Positions 1 to 7,577 of a stretch of 23,961 nucleotides of DNA are shown in pieces; the stretch's first letter is position 1, and every line of letters starts with the position of its first letter. This stretch comes from a virus. The stretch covers positions 1 through 23,961 of IMG/VR virus record IMGVR_UViG_3300042876_000749. One strand, written 5' to 3'. Made by a program: the position numbers and the translations under genes. The notes beneath the pieces are model-generated. The model did no database searches. It had not been told where the DNA came from and saw nothing but the letters and a program-made list of their open reading frames with translations.

Positions 1-60
1 GCCGATCACCGCGAGCACGAGGCCCAGTGCGAGACCGGCGATCACCCCGCAGAGCGTCAC
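1..60 (-). CDS. Partial gene, hydrophobic N-terminus (possible lysis membrane protein)
   Basis: Only the first 20 codons are in the window; the gene runs off the left edge. A GTG start at 60 overlaps the stop of the preceding gene as GTGA, the same coupling used elsewhere in this operon. The visible residues (VTLCGVIAGLALGLVLAVIG) form a continuous hydrophobic stretch, so this is a membrane segment or signal anchor. Its position after other small membrane proteins at the end of a late operon fits a holin or spanin component, but the family cannot be named from 20 residues. Confidence 0.55.
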   Translation of the reverse strand, partial: MTLCGVIAGLALGLVLAVIG

Positions 61-437
61 GGCGCGCTCGGGTCGAAGGGGTTGGGCGGCGGTGCGGGAG
101 TGGCGTGCGCGCCGGCGACGTCGCGCCCCCACGTGAGCGCCTCGAGCTCCGCGGTGTCGACGACGCTGCCGCGCGCGATCAGCCGCGTGATCGTTGCGTG
201 GTGGCGCGCCGCTTCCTCGGGCGACGCCGACGTGAGCACCGCGCGGCGCTTGGCGGCCATGTCGTCGACGGCGGCGCGCGTCGAGCCCGTCGACCGCAGC
301 CGCGCGCGCACCTCGTCGAGGTACTCGTCGACCCCCTTGCCGGGCGTGCCCGAGAGGATCTCGGCGAGCTGGGGATAGAACCGCAGCGCCACCGTGAGCC
401 CCTCGATCACCGCTCCCGCGACCGCGGACGGGGTCAT
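57..437 (-). CDS. Hypothetical small helical protein, lysis/tail-end region
   Basis: This encodes 126 aa from an ATG at 437 that overlaps the upstream stop as ATGA. I do not recognise the family. The N-terminus (about residues 5-25) is mildly hydrophobic and amphipathic. The middle is predicted helical and rich in Arg, Ala and Glu, and the last 15 or so residues are Pro-rich (PAPPPNPFDPSAP). There is no signal peptide, clear membrane span or catalytic motif. Tight coupling to membrane proteins on both sides suggests a role in lysis or in a late accessory function, which is inference only. Confidence 0.6.
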   Translation of the reverse strand: MTPSAVAGAVIEGLTVALRFYPQLAEILSGTPGKGVDEYLDEVRARLRSTGSTRAAVDDMAAKRRAVLTSASPEEAARHHATITRLIARGSVVDTAELEALTWGRDVAGAHATPAPPPNPFDPSAP

Positions 438-1219
438 CGCTCACCGCCCGTCTGCGCGGGCCCGGCACCCTCGGCCGGCGCGCTGAAGAGCGAGGGCAGC
501 TCGACACCCAGCGGGGCGAGTGCGACCGCGACGGTGGTCCAGCGCTCGAGCGCGAGCCCCGCGGCGCGTCCTAGGGTCGCGAGCACGCCGGGATCCTCGC
601 CGCCGGCGATCGACGCGATCTCGATCGCGTCCGCGTACGCACCGACCGCCTCACTCGTGAGGTCGCGCGCAGAGCCCGCGGTCGCGCAGCGCGCGTGCAC
701 CTCGTCGACGCACGCCACGTCGCCGCATGCGTCGATCGCGCGCTGGCACGTCGCGACGATCACGTCGTGCGCGCCCACCACCGCGACGCTGGCCGCGGAC
801 GATGCGCGCGCGTGCTGGACGAGCGCGGACGCGCCGCATCCCGAGAGCACCGCAGCGAGCCAGAGCAGCAGCGCGCCGCCGACGAGGATCGCGACGAGCG
901 CCGCCGGCGACGCCGAGCCGCGCTCTCGATCGCGGTCGCGACGCGTAGACGCGATGTGCACGGGGCGCGTGGTCTCGCCGCTGTCGGGGTCACGCAGCGC
1001 TTCCGAGATCGAGCTCGCCGCCGGGCGAGGCCGGAGCGGTAGGGCGCTCGGAGCGAGCAGCCCGAGCAGCAGCCCGAGCAAGCCCTCCACGTGCTGCCCG
1101 TCGGCCCAGAGCGTGAGCACCACGATCGCGATCAGCGCGAGCACGGCGAGCACGAGAGACGTGACCTGTCCGGGGGTCCACTGCGTGCCCGGTGTCGGGC
1201 TCGGAATCGGGGTGCTCAT
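434..1219 (-). CDS. Multi-span membrane protein with internal lipobox-like motif and Cys-rich tail (putative lysis protein)
   Basis: This is a 261-aa protein from ATG 1219, which overlaps the upstream stop as ATGA and is preceded by GGAGG about 4 nt away. A longer reading from 1321 would run into the previous gene and was not used. Two hydrophobic segments (about residues 19-38 and 44-62) form a holin-like hairpin. An Arg/Asp-rich linker follows, then a third span (105-126) ending in LSGC (Cys128), which matches a lipobox. The C-terminal part holds four more Cys (about 158, 165, 170, 178), which could form disulfides in the periplasm. It resembles a holin-like hairpin fused to an Rz1-like or lipoprotein domain. 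The true function is not known. Confidence 0.6.
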   Translation of the reverse strand: MSTPIPSPTPGTQWTPGQVTSLVLAVLALIAIVVLTLWADGQHVEGLLGLLLGLLAPSALPLRPRPAASSISEALRDPDSGETTRPVHIASTRRDRDRERGSASPAALVAILVGGALLLWLAAVLSGCGASALVQHARASSAASVAVVGAHDVIVATCQRAIDACGDVACVDEVHARCATAGSARDLTSEAVGAYADAIEIASIAGGEDPGVLATLGRAAGLALERWTTVAVALAPLGVELPSLFSAPAEGAGPAQTGGER

Positions 1220-1545
1220 CGATCCTCCATTCGGTCCAGCCGCGACTCGATACGATCGAGTCGCCGAATCACCTGCTCGATGCGCTCGCGATCTCGCGCA
1301 GAGCCCGAGCCCACACTCCACGCAGCGCCCACGACGGACACTGCGACTGTGAAGCTCGCGGTGACGATCGCGACGCCGAGCTTGATCGCGAGCCCGCGCA
1401 CCGTCGCCGACTGATCCTCAAGCGCGCTGATTCGACGGATGTGATCGCGCTCGCGGATCTCGAGCTGCAGCACGTGCTCGGGCACGCTCGCCGGCGACGG
1501 CTCGTGGAAGTCGCCGGTGTTGTCGAGTCGGTGTGTCGCGCTCAC
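1216..1545 (-). CDS. Coiled-coil / transmembrane / coiled-coil small protein (XhlA- or holin-accessory-like)
   Basis: The start chosen is GTG at 1545 because GGAGG lies 6 nt upstream; an upstream extension would overlap the previous gene. This gives 109 aa. Residues 25-50 are charged and helical (QLEIRERDHIRRISALEDQ), 51-77 form one transmembrane span, and 82-109 form a heptad-like charged coil (RIEQVIRRLDRIESRLDRME). This architecture recalls phage membrane-tethered accessory proteins such as haemolysin XhlA-like proteins, but there is no diagnostic motif. It is coupled by ATGA to the next membrane gene, so the two probably act together at the inner membrane. Confidence 0.6.
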   Translation of the reverse strand: MSATHRLDNTGDFHEPSPASVPEHVLQLEIRERDHIRRISALEDQSATVRGLAIKLGVAIVTASFTVAVSVVGAAWSVGSGSARDRERIEQVIRRLDRIESRLDRMEDR

Positions 1546-1561
1546 TGCGTGCCTCCGCGCG

Positions 1562-2260
1562 TCAGTCGTTACGGATCGTCGTGCACTGGTGCTCGACGGA
1601 GACCGCGTACACGAGATCGGAGGAGTGCCCGCTCGGCGTGTCCTGCCCGGCGAAGACCTCGAGTGTCCATCCATCCGAGCCGACCGTCTCAGGGGCTCCG
1701 CTGAGGTCGATGGTGATCCACTGGAGCGCGTGTCCGGAAGCGGCCTGATACGCGACTCCCTCGCTCGTGAACGTCAGCGCCGGGCTGCCGATCGAGACCC
1801 CGTAGTTGACGCGATAGAGCGTGATCCCCATCCGCGCGGCGCCCGATCGAGCCGCACCCGGATCGACGAGCACGCGCACACGAACGATGGAGCCGTTCTT
1901 CGGGAGTCGGTGCGTGAGGTCGCAGTGCACGCGCGCTGCGTCGGCCCCCGACTGCCAGAACGATCCGTCGGTCGACCAGTTGGCGGGAGCCGTCGGGACG
2001 AACACGGGCGCGGTCAGATAGCGGGTGATCTGCTGAGTCGCTGGCAGAGTGACGCCCGTGCCCGTGCAGTACGCCGAGAGTCGCGTGGTCTCGTCACGTA
2101 GCCACGACTTCCAGTCGGTGAGCACGCCGAGAATCCAGTTGATGATCCTCGCCGGCGTGCGTGTGCCCGCGACGAAGCCGCTATCGACGTCGGCCGGATC
2201 GGGCTCGATGCGAGCCCCGCCATCTGTTGCCCAATCGGGATCGTCGACCGGTGCCGGCAT
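1562..2260 (-). CDS. Putative second tail adhesin / tail structural protein
   Basis: This encodes 232 aa from ATG 2260, which overlaps the upstream TAA as TAATG, with GGAGA about 7 nt upstream. The first 60 or so residues (polar N-terminus, then INWILGVLTDWKSWLRDETT) look like the helical anchor of phage tail proteins that follow a gpI homologue. The remainder, about residues 65-232, is rich in Thr, Ser, Gly, Val and aromatics, with predicted strands and no catalytic motif, consistent with a beta-sandwich. Gene position, directly after the gpI-like gene, is the classic place for a tail fibre. No family is recognised; receptor binding is inferred. Confidence 0.6.
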   Translation of the reverse strand: MPAPVDDPDWATDGGARIEPDPADVDSGFVAGTRTPARIINWILGVLTDWKSWLRDETTRLSAYCTGTGVTLPATQQITRYLTAPVFVPTAPANWSTDGSFWQSGADAARVHCDLTHRLPKNGSIVRVRVLVDPGAARSGAARMGITLYRVNYGVSIGSPALTFTSEGVAYQAASGHALQWITIDLSGAPETVGSDGWTLEVFAGQDTPSGHSSDLVYAVSVEHQCTTIRND

Positions 2261-2961
2261 TACGCGCTCTCCGTGCTGGCCTCGGCGGCCATCCAATAGC
2301 CGCCGAGAGTGCTGCTGTCGTCGGCCCAACCGCGGACCGTGTCGGCCTGCGTCTCGTCGGCGTCGGCCCACATGAAGGCCTCGTCGAGCTCGCTGGCCGG
2401 ATACTCGACGATCAGTCGCACGCCGCCGGGCTTGGCGCGCACGAGCAGATCGAAGACGTCGCGTCCGGTGATCTCCTCGTCGAGGTAGTCACCGAGTCGC
2501 ACTCGGATTGCTGCCGTGTCGGGCTCGGCCGCCTCGATGAGAGGCAGCGTGAGGCCGAGTACTCGCATGATCGCGAAGAGGTCCGGCCACCGACCCTGCG
2601 AGCGCAGCACGAGGATCTGCGCGCGCAGGAAGGCCCGATACGTCTCATCGGTCCATCCGCGACGCGGCAGCCCGACGCGCGTGCCGAGATAGTCGAGCTG
2701 CACTCCGGTGGCGTTCGAGAGGCCTCGCAGAGTCAGCACCTGCCACGCCGCAGTGTGGAGGTCCTGGACGCCCGCGAGGAGCGCGCAGAGGATCGCCTCG
2801 AGCCGCGGCTTGCCCGCGAATTGCGAGAGCAGCAACTCCCGCCCTTGGGCGCAGTGCGACTCGACCCACGCGAGGCGAGTGCCCTCGATTGTGCGCAGGC
2901 TCTCCGGCGGCACGTAGGCGCCGAAGGACCACGGCAGTCCGGCTGAGAGGATCACGGGCAC
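2260..2961 (-). CDS. gpI-like baseplate tail protein (DUF2612-type)
   Basis: This is a 233-aa protein from GTG 2961, directly after the upstream TGA, with GGAGG about 8 nt before it. The core matches the phage tail protein family that links the baseplate wedge to fibres. It has LLSQFAGKPRLEAILCALL near residues 43-61, then GLSNATGVQLDYLGTRVGLPR, the YRAFLRAQILVLRSQGR segment, and a late AKPGGVRLIVEYPASELDEA. In this family the ATGxQLDxLGxxVGxPR stretch is typical. Usually it lies directly after gpJ; here three genes separate the two. It probably forms the outer baseplate wedge or fibre attachment point. Confidence 0.78.
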   Translation of the reverse strand: MPVILSAGLPWSFGAYVPPESLRTIEGTRLAWVESHCAQGRELLLSQFAGKPRLEAILCALLAGVQDLHTAAWQVLTLRGLSNATGVQLDYLGTRVGLPRRGWTDETYRAFLRAQILVLRSQGRWPDLFAIMRVLGLTLPLIEAAEPDTAAIRVRLGDYLDEEITGRDVFDLLVRAKPGGVRLIVEYPASELDEAFMWADADETQADTVRGWADDSSTLGGYWMAAEASTESA

Positions 2962-3543
2962 TCAGCGGCCCTCCATCACGCGCGAGTGCGCGCGGCTCTC
3001 CACCGAGCTCGCGCCACCCGCCTCGGTCCAGAGCTCGGGGTCTGCGTGCCCGCGCGCGCCGGTGAGCACGTGCAGCGACTCGTGCACGACGAGTGCGAGC
3101 ACCTCGCTCCACGGCGCCAGCACGCCGTCGCGCTCGACGTGGATCACGAGGCATGGCGCGCCGCTGCCGACCATCTGCCTCGTGTGCGTGGCGACGCTGC
3201 GCGCGCCCTCGCGGGCCCCGTAGCGGCGCACGCCCCACGAGAGCCAGTGCTCGTCGTCGAGCAGCAGCACGCGGATCTCGCGCTGCGGTCCGGGATGCGT
3301 TCCTCGAGCGCGGGCGAGCTCGCGGATCGTCGAGCTCACCGCGTCGAGCGGGCCGGGTCGCTGCGTGAGCAGCACAGCGGCGCGCCCGGGAGCGTGCACC
3401 GTCACGCGCCCGTACGCGGAGGCGCGCTCCTGCAGCGGGCCGTCCGGCACGATCGGCTTCGTGCCCTGCGACGCACCGAAGATGGCGATCCCGCCGAGCC
3501 CGAGCACGCTGCCGAGCAGCGCGATGATTGCGGCCGCGGTCAT
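2962..3543 (-). CDS. Membrane-anchored putative zinc metallopeptidase (HExxH)
   Basis: This encodes 193 aa from ATG 3543, overlapping the previous stop as ATGA. Residues 4-24 are a hydrophobic anchor or signal segment (IIALLGSVLGLGGIAIF). A soluble domain follows, with VVHESLHVLTGARGH at about 152-166. HESLH (154-158) is a full HExxH zinc motif with hydrophobic residues before it, and His166, Asp168 and Glu170 (HADPELW) are candidate third ligands. The spacing does not match classic metzincins (HExxHxxGxxH), so the clan is open. It sits between the tail fibre and gpI-like genes, an odd place for a peptidase. Roles could include cell-envelope penetration, virion processing or lysis; none is proven. 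Confidence 0.6.
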   Translation of the reverse strand: MTAAAIIALLGSVLGLGGIAIFGASQGTKPIVPDGPLQERASAYGRVTVHAPGRAAVLLTQRPGPLDAVSSTIRELARARGTHPGPQREIRVLLLDDEHWLSWGVRRYGAREGARSVATHTRQMVGSGAPCLVIHVERDGVLAPWSEVLALVVHESLHVLTGARGHADPELWTEAGGASSVESRAHSRVMEGR

Positions 3544-3968
3544 GCGCGCGTCCTCGCTGGCCGCTCGCCGGCGGGCGGGTCCGGAGGCGGCTCGCCGCGC
3601 GCTGCGGCCGCGCGCACGCGCTTGTCGTAGCGCTGCCAGACGCGCTCGGGGTCCGCGTCCAGCGCAGCTCGGGCCGCCTCGCGCGCCGCGCGCGCCGCTT
3701 CCTTGGCAGCGGCCCTGGCCTCTCGCTCCGCGACGGCCTCCGGGGTGCGCGCGGCCCTGTCCGCCGCGACCTCCGGGTCGACGCGGGCAGTGAGTGGGGG
3801 AGTCCCGTAGTGCCGAGGTGCCGCATCCAGGGCCGACTGCACGTCACGCACCTCTGCAGCTGACGCGCGGAGATTGACCAGCACCACGCCTGGACGACTC
3901 TCGTCCACCGATACGAGGCGGACGCCGGCGAAGGCTGAGAGCAGTGATTCGAGCTCGGGTCGAGTCAT
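3540..3968 (-). CDS. Hypothetical Ala/Arg-rich protein downstream of tail fibre
   Basis: This is a 142-aa protein from ATG 3968, preceded by GAGG about 7 nt away and 9 nt after the fibre stop. Residues 1-60 look like a small folded domain (hydrophobic core pattern LSAFAGVRLVSVD, then VVLVNLRASAAEVRDVQSAL). Residues 65-110 are an Ala/Arg/Glu-rich helix, and the tail is Pro/Arg-rich. It is coupled by ATGA to the putative metallopeptidase, so the two may work together, for example as a partner or a fibre-assembly factor. I do not recognise a family. Confidence 0.6.
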   Translation of the reverse strand: MTRPELESLLSAFAGVRLVSVDESRPGVVLVNLRASAAEVRDVQSALDAAPRHYGTPPLTARVDPEVAADRAARTPEAVAEREARAAAKEAARAAREAARAALDADPERVWQRYDKRVRAAAARGEPPPDPPAGERPARTRA

Positions 3969-3977
3969 TGGCCGGCC

Positions 3978-5984
3978 TCACGCGATCAGGGGGAAGAGGT
4001 ACGGGTTGCCGGTGCCCTCGACAGAGGAAGTGAAGAGCACGTTTCCAACCTCCGCTAGACTCGACCCAGCCACCTGATCATCCCAGGTTGCTCCCGGATC
4101 CCCGAAGTCCGTCAGGACCTCAAAGACGCCCGCAGAGAACGTCACGGGGCGCTGAGCCTGATGCATCCAGTCGAGCAGCGAGCGCGCGTTGGCGACGGTG
4201 AGCACCACGTCGTGGCGAAAACCCGCCAAGGCGATCTGGCAATACGTGGCGGGGTCCGTCCCGTTGCCATTGGCACACCCGACGCACAGCGGACTTGCTC
4301 CGGTCGTGATCGCTCCTGCAGCTCCTGCGGAGGAATTCGCGTGCTGCCTCGCCTGGACGATCAAGCGCATATCGAGGCTCGCGCCCGTGCCGTCCCAGGT
4401 GCCGATGACTTGATACCACTTGCCGACCTGGGCGCCGAGGAACTGAATCGTCCGGCGAGTGCCTCCACTGTCGACCACGGAGAATTGGATCGTGTCCCCG
4501 CCCACGTTTATATGCGCGCCGTACGAGCTGAACACACCGTTGGAGAACCCAACTACGACTTGATCGACGAACTGTGTCTCGGTGATCCGAAACCACGCGA
4601 TCAGCGAACCGCGCGCGCCGGTGGTCGGCGCGCTGGGGCCTTCGTAGTAGTTGACGTTACTGAAGGAGTGGAGATAGCCCCAGCTCCCGGGGGCGTACGC
4701 GCCCAAGTTAGCGATGCTGTCCCAACCCACCTCGTCAGCGCCCACCGTGGTTAGGACGTTGCCCAAGGAGCCTACGGGCAGCCCCTGCAAAAACCCGTAC
4801 GAATAGAGAGCCAACAGTCCCGGCGTACCGGCATAGGCTAGCGGGTTGTCGACCGCGTCCAGCTTGGCCTTGTCCGCCCCCGTCATGAAGCCAGCGGCCC
4901 CCGCGGATACAGCGTTCGCATGCAGCGCGCCGCCACCGCGATTGCCATGCTGCGCGTCGCTCGCGAGCACCCCGACTTGCAGCGAGTCGGCATTGGCCAC
5001 GATCGACCCGTCCGCGTGAGCGACGGCGTTGATCGTATTGCCCGTCTTCGTCAGTCCCGCGCCTGCCGTGATCTGCCCGGCGCCCGAGAACTGCGTGAAG
5101 GCGAGTGCGGTCGTGCCGACGGTGATCGCCCCGTCGGTCGTGAGCACCCACCCGCTATCCGCGTTGGCAGTGCCCTCCTGGACGAACACGAACGCGCCGC
5201 GCGCGACGTCGCCGGATGCATCGAAGTCCGTCGCGCGCACTGCTGCGCCAGAGGCCTGGACGACGTAGATGCCGTTCTGCAACGCGGTGCTCTGGTCCTT
5301 CACCAGCACGCGGTCGCCGGTGGCCAGCGTGACGCCGTCGAGCGAGTCGCCGTTCTCCAATGCGGTCGAGAGATCGATGCTCGCAGTGGTCGCGACGCGC
5401 ACCGACTGCTTGATCGACAGTCCCTGCGCGAGCGCGTCGACGTACGCCTTCGTCGCCGCGTCCTGCGCGCTCGAGGGATCGGCGACGCTGGTGAGGCGCT
5501 GCGCGTTCAGCGAGACCGACGACGACGCGGCGGCGAGCGCGGCTGCGACGTTCGCGAAGTCTGTGACGTCGGCGAGTGCCTCGACCCCGTCGAGCTTCGC
5601 CTTGTCGGTGCCGGTCATGAAGCCGGCGGCACCGCTGGCGACCGCGTCCGCGTGCGCGGCGCCACCGGTTCCCACGTGTGCCGCAAGGGCCGCGGCCGCG
5701 TCGCTCGCGACCTCCGCAATCGCTGCCTGTGCGTCTGTCGCTGCGATGGTTCCGACGGGCGTGAAGCCCACGTCTTCGGCATCGACAGGGCCACCGCCGC
5801 CACCGCCGCCCTCCTCGAGCTCCGCGACGATCTCCGCGATCTCGATCACCTTCGTGATGAGCCGGTTCCAGAGCGCCGCCGTGATGTCGTATCGGAGATC
5901 GGGAGTGAGCGTGAGCGGCGCGGGCCGGTCCGCCTTCTCGCGCCCGAGGCTGTCGTCAGTCTGAGTGGGGACTTCGAGCGGCAC
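3978..5984 (-). CDS. Tail fibre with repeat modules and LamG/concanavalin-like tip
   Basis: This encodes 668 aa from GTG 5984, one base after the gpJ-like stop, with GGAGG 6 nt upstream. Residues 1-58 form a helical baseplate anchor, followed by a poly-Gly hinge (59-65). Residues 165-300 carry a common phage fibre module (DAATKAYVDA, then VLVKDQSTALQNGIYVV). A short motif, GAAGFMTGxDKAKLD, occurs twice (about 118-132 and 362-376). From about residue 445 the C-terminus looks like a LamG/concanavalin-A-type sandwich (GSLIAWFRIT, WYQVIGTWDGT, late FRHDVVLTV). It probably binds a host surface glycan or protein. The DNA of the tip (about 3978-4850) is visibly less GC-rich than the flanks, suggesting exchange of the binding tip. 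Confidence 0.8.
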   Translation of the reverse strand: MPLEVPTQTDDSLGREKADRPAPLTLTPDLRYDITAALWNRLITKVIEIAEIVAELEEGGGGGGGPVDAEDVGFTPVGTIAATDAQAAIAEVASDAAAALAAHVGTGGAAHADAVASGAAGFMTGTDKAKLDGVEALADVTDFANVAAALAAASSSVSLNAQRLTSVADPSSAQDAATKAYVDALAQGLSIKQSVRVATTASIDLSTALENGDSLDGVTLATGDRVLVKDQSTALQNGIYVVQASGAAVRATDFDASGDVARGAFVFVQEGTANADSGWVLTTDGAITVGTTALAFTQFSGAGQITAGAGLTKTGNTINAVAHADGSIVANADSLQVGVLASDAQHGNRGGGALHANAVSAGAAGFMTGADKAKLDAVDNPLAYAGTPGLLALYSYGFLQGLPVGSLGNVLTTVGADEVGWDSIANLGAYAPGSWGYLHSFSNVNYYEGPSAPTTGARGSLIAWFRITETQFVDQVVVGFSNGVFSSYGAHINVGGDTIQFSVVDSGGTRRTIQFLGAQVGKWYQVIGTWDGTGASLDMRLIVQARQHANSSAGAAGAITTGASPLCVGCANGNGTDPATYCQIALAGFRHDVVLTVANARSLLDWMHQAQRPVTFSAGVFEVLTDFGDPGATWDDQVAGSSLAEVGNVLFTSSVEGTGNPYLFPLIA
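4857..4901 (-). repeat. Tail-fibre 15-residue repeat, copy 2
   Basis: This encodes GAAGFMTGADKAKLD, near-identical in protein to copy 1 but diverged in DNA at synonymous sites. It lies just before the compositionally different tip region. Confidence 0.75.
5589..5633 (-). repeat. Tail-fibre 15-residue repeat, copy 1
   Basis: This encodes GAAGFMTGTDKAKLD in the tail fibre. It differs by one residue from copy 2 about 730 bp downstream. Motifs of this type are common at linker or shaft positions of phage fibres. Confidence 0.75.
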
Positions 5985-5985
5985 G

Positions 5986-7164
5986 TCAGGCCTCCGATGG
6001 GTCGACGTCGCCCGCGGCGATGCGGACGATCTGTCGGATGGTGGGGGCGACGCTGGCGCCGACCGGGGAGGGCGCGGTGCCGAGCGTCAGCGTGGGGACG
6101 GCCTCGACCCCGTCGACGTCGTCGATGACGGCGGCCACGAGCTGCGACGCGTAGGCCGTCTGACCGACGCGGTATGTCGCGCCGCGGGCCGCGATCGCTG
6201 CGGCCACCTGCGCGGCCCAGCTGCCGCCGGTGCCGTCCTCGAGGACTGCCGTCAGATTGACGTACACGCGCAGCAGCGAGGCGCGTGAGAAGCTCACCGT
6301 GTGCTCGACGCCCGCCTCGTCGACCGCAGTGCCGAAATCCGCCGTCGCCGAGTGGAGCGAGATCCCCGCCGGCTTCGCGTCCCAGATGGCCTGCGCGATC
6401 TCGTCGTCGACTGCGCCCGCCGGTTCCCCGTCCCAGACGACGACCTCGATGCTCTTGCCTGGCCGCCCGGCCACGTCGGTCGACAAGGTCTCGTTGCCGT
6501 AGACGATCACCTCCTCGACGCTGGTGACGCGCGCGACGGCGGCGCGGATCGCGGCGTAGGAGTCGGTCCCGCGCGCGGCGAGCTCCGTCGCGTAGTCGGC
6601 GCGCAGCTCGTCGTCGTCTGCGACCTCCTCGCCGAGGTCGGCGTCGAGCGGGTTGGTCAGCGACACCCATCCCGTCACGCCGGTGACGATCACCGAGAGC
6701 TCGTCCGCCGGTGCCGCGATGGGGCCTGCGGTGAGCGCCTCGAAGACGCCCTCGACAACGGCCTCGGCGCCGCCGGGGTTGGTGATCTCCTCGACGAGCG
6801 CGAACTGGCTGTCAGGCGAATTCTCGACCGCGGCGATCGACCCGGCGGGGAGGGTGGCGCCAGCGGCGAGGGTGACGTCGCACGTGACGCGCGAGTGCGT
6901 CGCCGCGCGTCGGCGCGTGCCGGTGAGTGCGACGGTCTCGTCGAGGAGCGCGCCCTCCGCGCTTGCCGGGTACGGGGCGCCGTAGAGCGCGCGGAGCGTC
7001 TCCCACGCGAGCGCGAGCTCCTCGCTGAGTACGCCGATCAGCTGATGCTCGGGACCCTGCGAGAGATCGAGGCCCGGAGCCACCTCGTGCACTGCATCCT
7101 CGAGCAGCTCCTGGAGCTCGGGCTGCGTCCGGACCTCGAGGCCGGTGTCGCTGAGACCCGCCAT
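5986..7164 (-). CDS. Baseplate wedge protein, gpJ-like (Baseplate_J family)
   Basis: This is a 392-aa protein from ATG 7164, overlapping the upstream TGA as TGATG. The profile fits P2 gpJ / T4 gp6-type wedge proteins. The N-terminus has LSQGPEHQLIGVLSEELALAWETLRALYG, then ASAEGALLDETVALTGTRR (about residues 68-87), a typical Baseplate_J signature. A beta-rich middle with LAAGATLPAGS follows, then NPLDADLGEEVADDDELRADYATELAARG and VEEVIVYGNET. It should form the inner baseplate wedge, joining the hub to fibre-bearing proteins. Length is normal for the family. The next gene is the tail fibre rather than gpI, which is unusual. Confidence 0.88.
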   Translation of the reverse strand: MAGLSDTGLEVRTQPELQELLEDAVHEVAPGLDLSQGPEHQLIGVLSEELALAWETLRALYGAPYPASAEGALLDETVALTGTRRRAATHSRVTCDVTLAAGATLPAGSIAAVENSPDSQFALVEEITNPGGAEAVVEGVFEALTAGPIAAPADELSVIVTGVTGWVSLTNPLDADLGEEVADDDELRADYATELAARGTDSYAAIRAAVARVTSVEEVIVYGNETLSTDVAGRPGKSIEVVVWDGEPAGAVDDEIAQAIWDAKPAGISLHSATADFGTAVDEAGVEHTVSFSRASLLRVYVNLTAVLEDGTGGSWAAQVAAAIAARGATYRVGQTAYASQLVAAVIDDVDGVEAVPTLTLGTAPSPVGASVAPTIRQIVRIAAGDVDPSEA

Positions 7165-7577
7165 CACGCCAGCCCTCCGGCGCCGATCGGCACCTCGGTG
7201 AGCGAGAGCGTCTCGCCCTCGGTGGTGATGACCGACGCGTCGATCGTCGCGTAGCGCGTCGCCGCGTCGATCGAGACGGTGATGCTCGCGACGCGCGCCA
7301 CGCCCTCGACGCGCTGGATCTCGCGCTTGAAGACGGCGCGCACCGAGGCCTCGCTCACGCCCTTGCGCAGCACCGCCTCGAGCCACGGCGTGCCCTGCCG
7401 TGTGTCGAGGAACCATTCGCCGCGCCACCAGCGAAGGCGCACAGCGATTGCTTGGCGCACGGCATCGCCGAATGTCGCGATCTTCGCGAGCCGCGAGCCC
7501 GCGACGCGCAGGTCGCCCAGGACGGGATTCCGCTCGTCGGTCTCGGTGACGAGCTCCCAGCCGCCGGGGGCCGTCAT
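7164..7577 (-). CDS. gp25/gpW-like baseplate wedge / sheath initiator
   Basis: This encodes 137 aa from ATG 7577, overlapping the upstream stop as ATGA. The features fit the short lysozyme-like-fold wedge proteins (P2 gpW, T4 gp25) that start sheath polymerisation. These include a central RLRWWRGEWFLDTRQGTPWLEAVLRKG, in which the Trp-rich strand and GxPW turn are typical, followed by VRAVFKREIQRVEGVARV and a C-terminal strand pair. Position between the spike and gpJ-like genes supports the call. A longer reading through the upstream frame was rejected because it overlaps the spike gene throughout. Confidence 0.82.
   Translation of the reverse strand: MTAPGGWELVTETDERNPVLGDLRVAGSRLAKIATFGDAVRQAIAVRLRWWRGEWFLDTRQGTPWLEAVLRKGVSEASVRAVFKREIQRVEGVARVASITVSIDAATRYATIDASVITTEGETLSLTEVPIGAGGLA

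Noticed and set aside
27-1352. A 441-codon plus-strand frame over the left-end genes
   Set aside because: Its product is Arg/Ser/Ala-rich without domain pattern, and the opposite strand carries four coupled genes with good ribosome sites.
5782-5820. Poly-Gly codon run in the fibre (and a similar run in the plug gene near 9150-9175) as a phase-variation tract
   Set aside because: The runs are mixed GGN codons rather than a pure mononucleotide or short-unit tract, so they look like flexible linkers.
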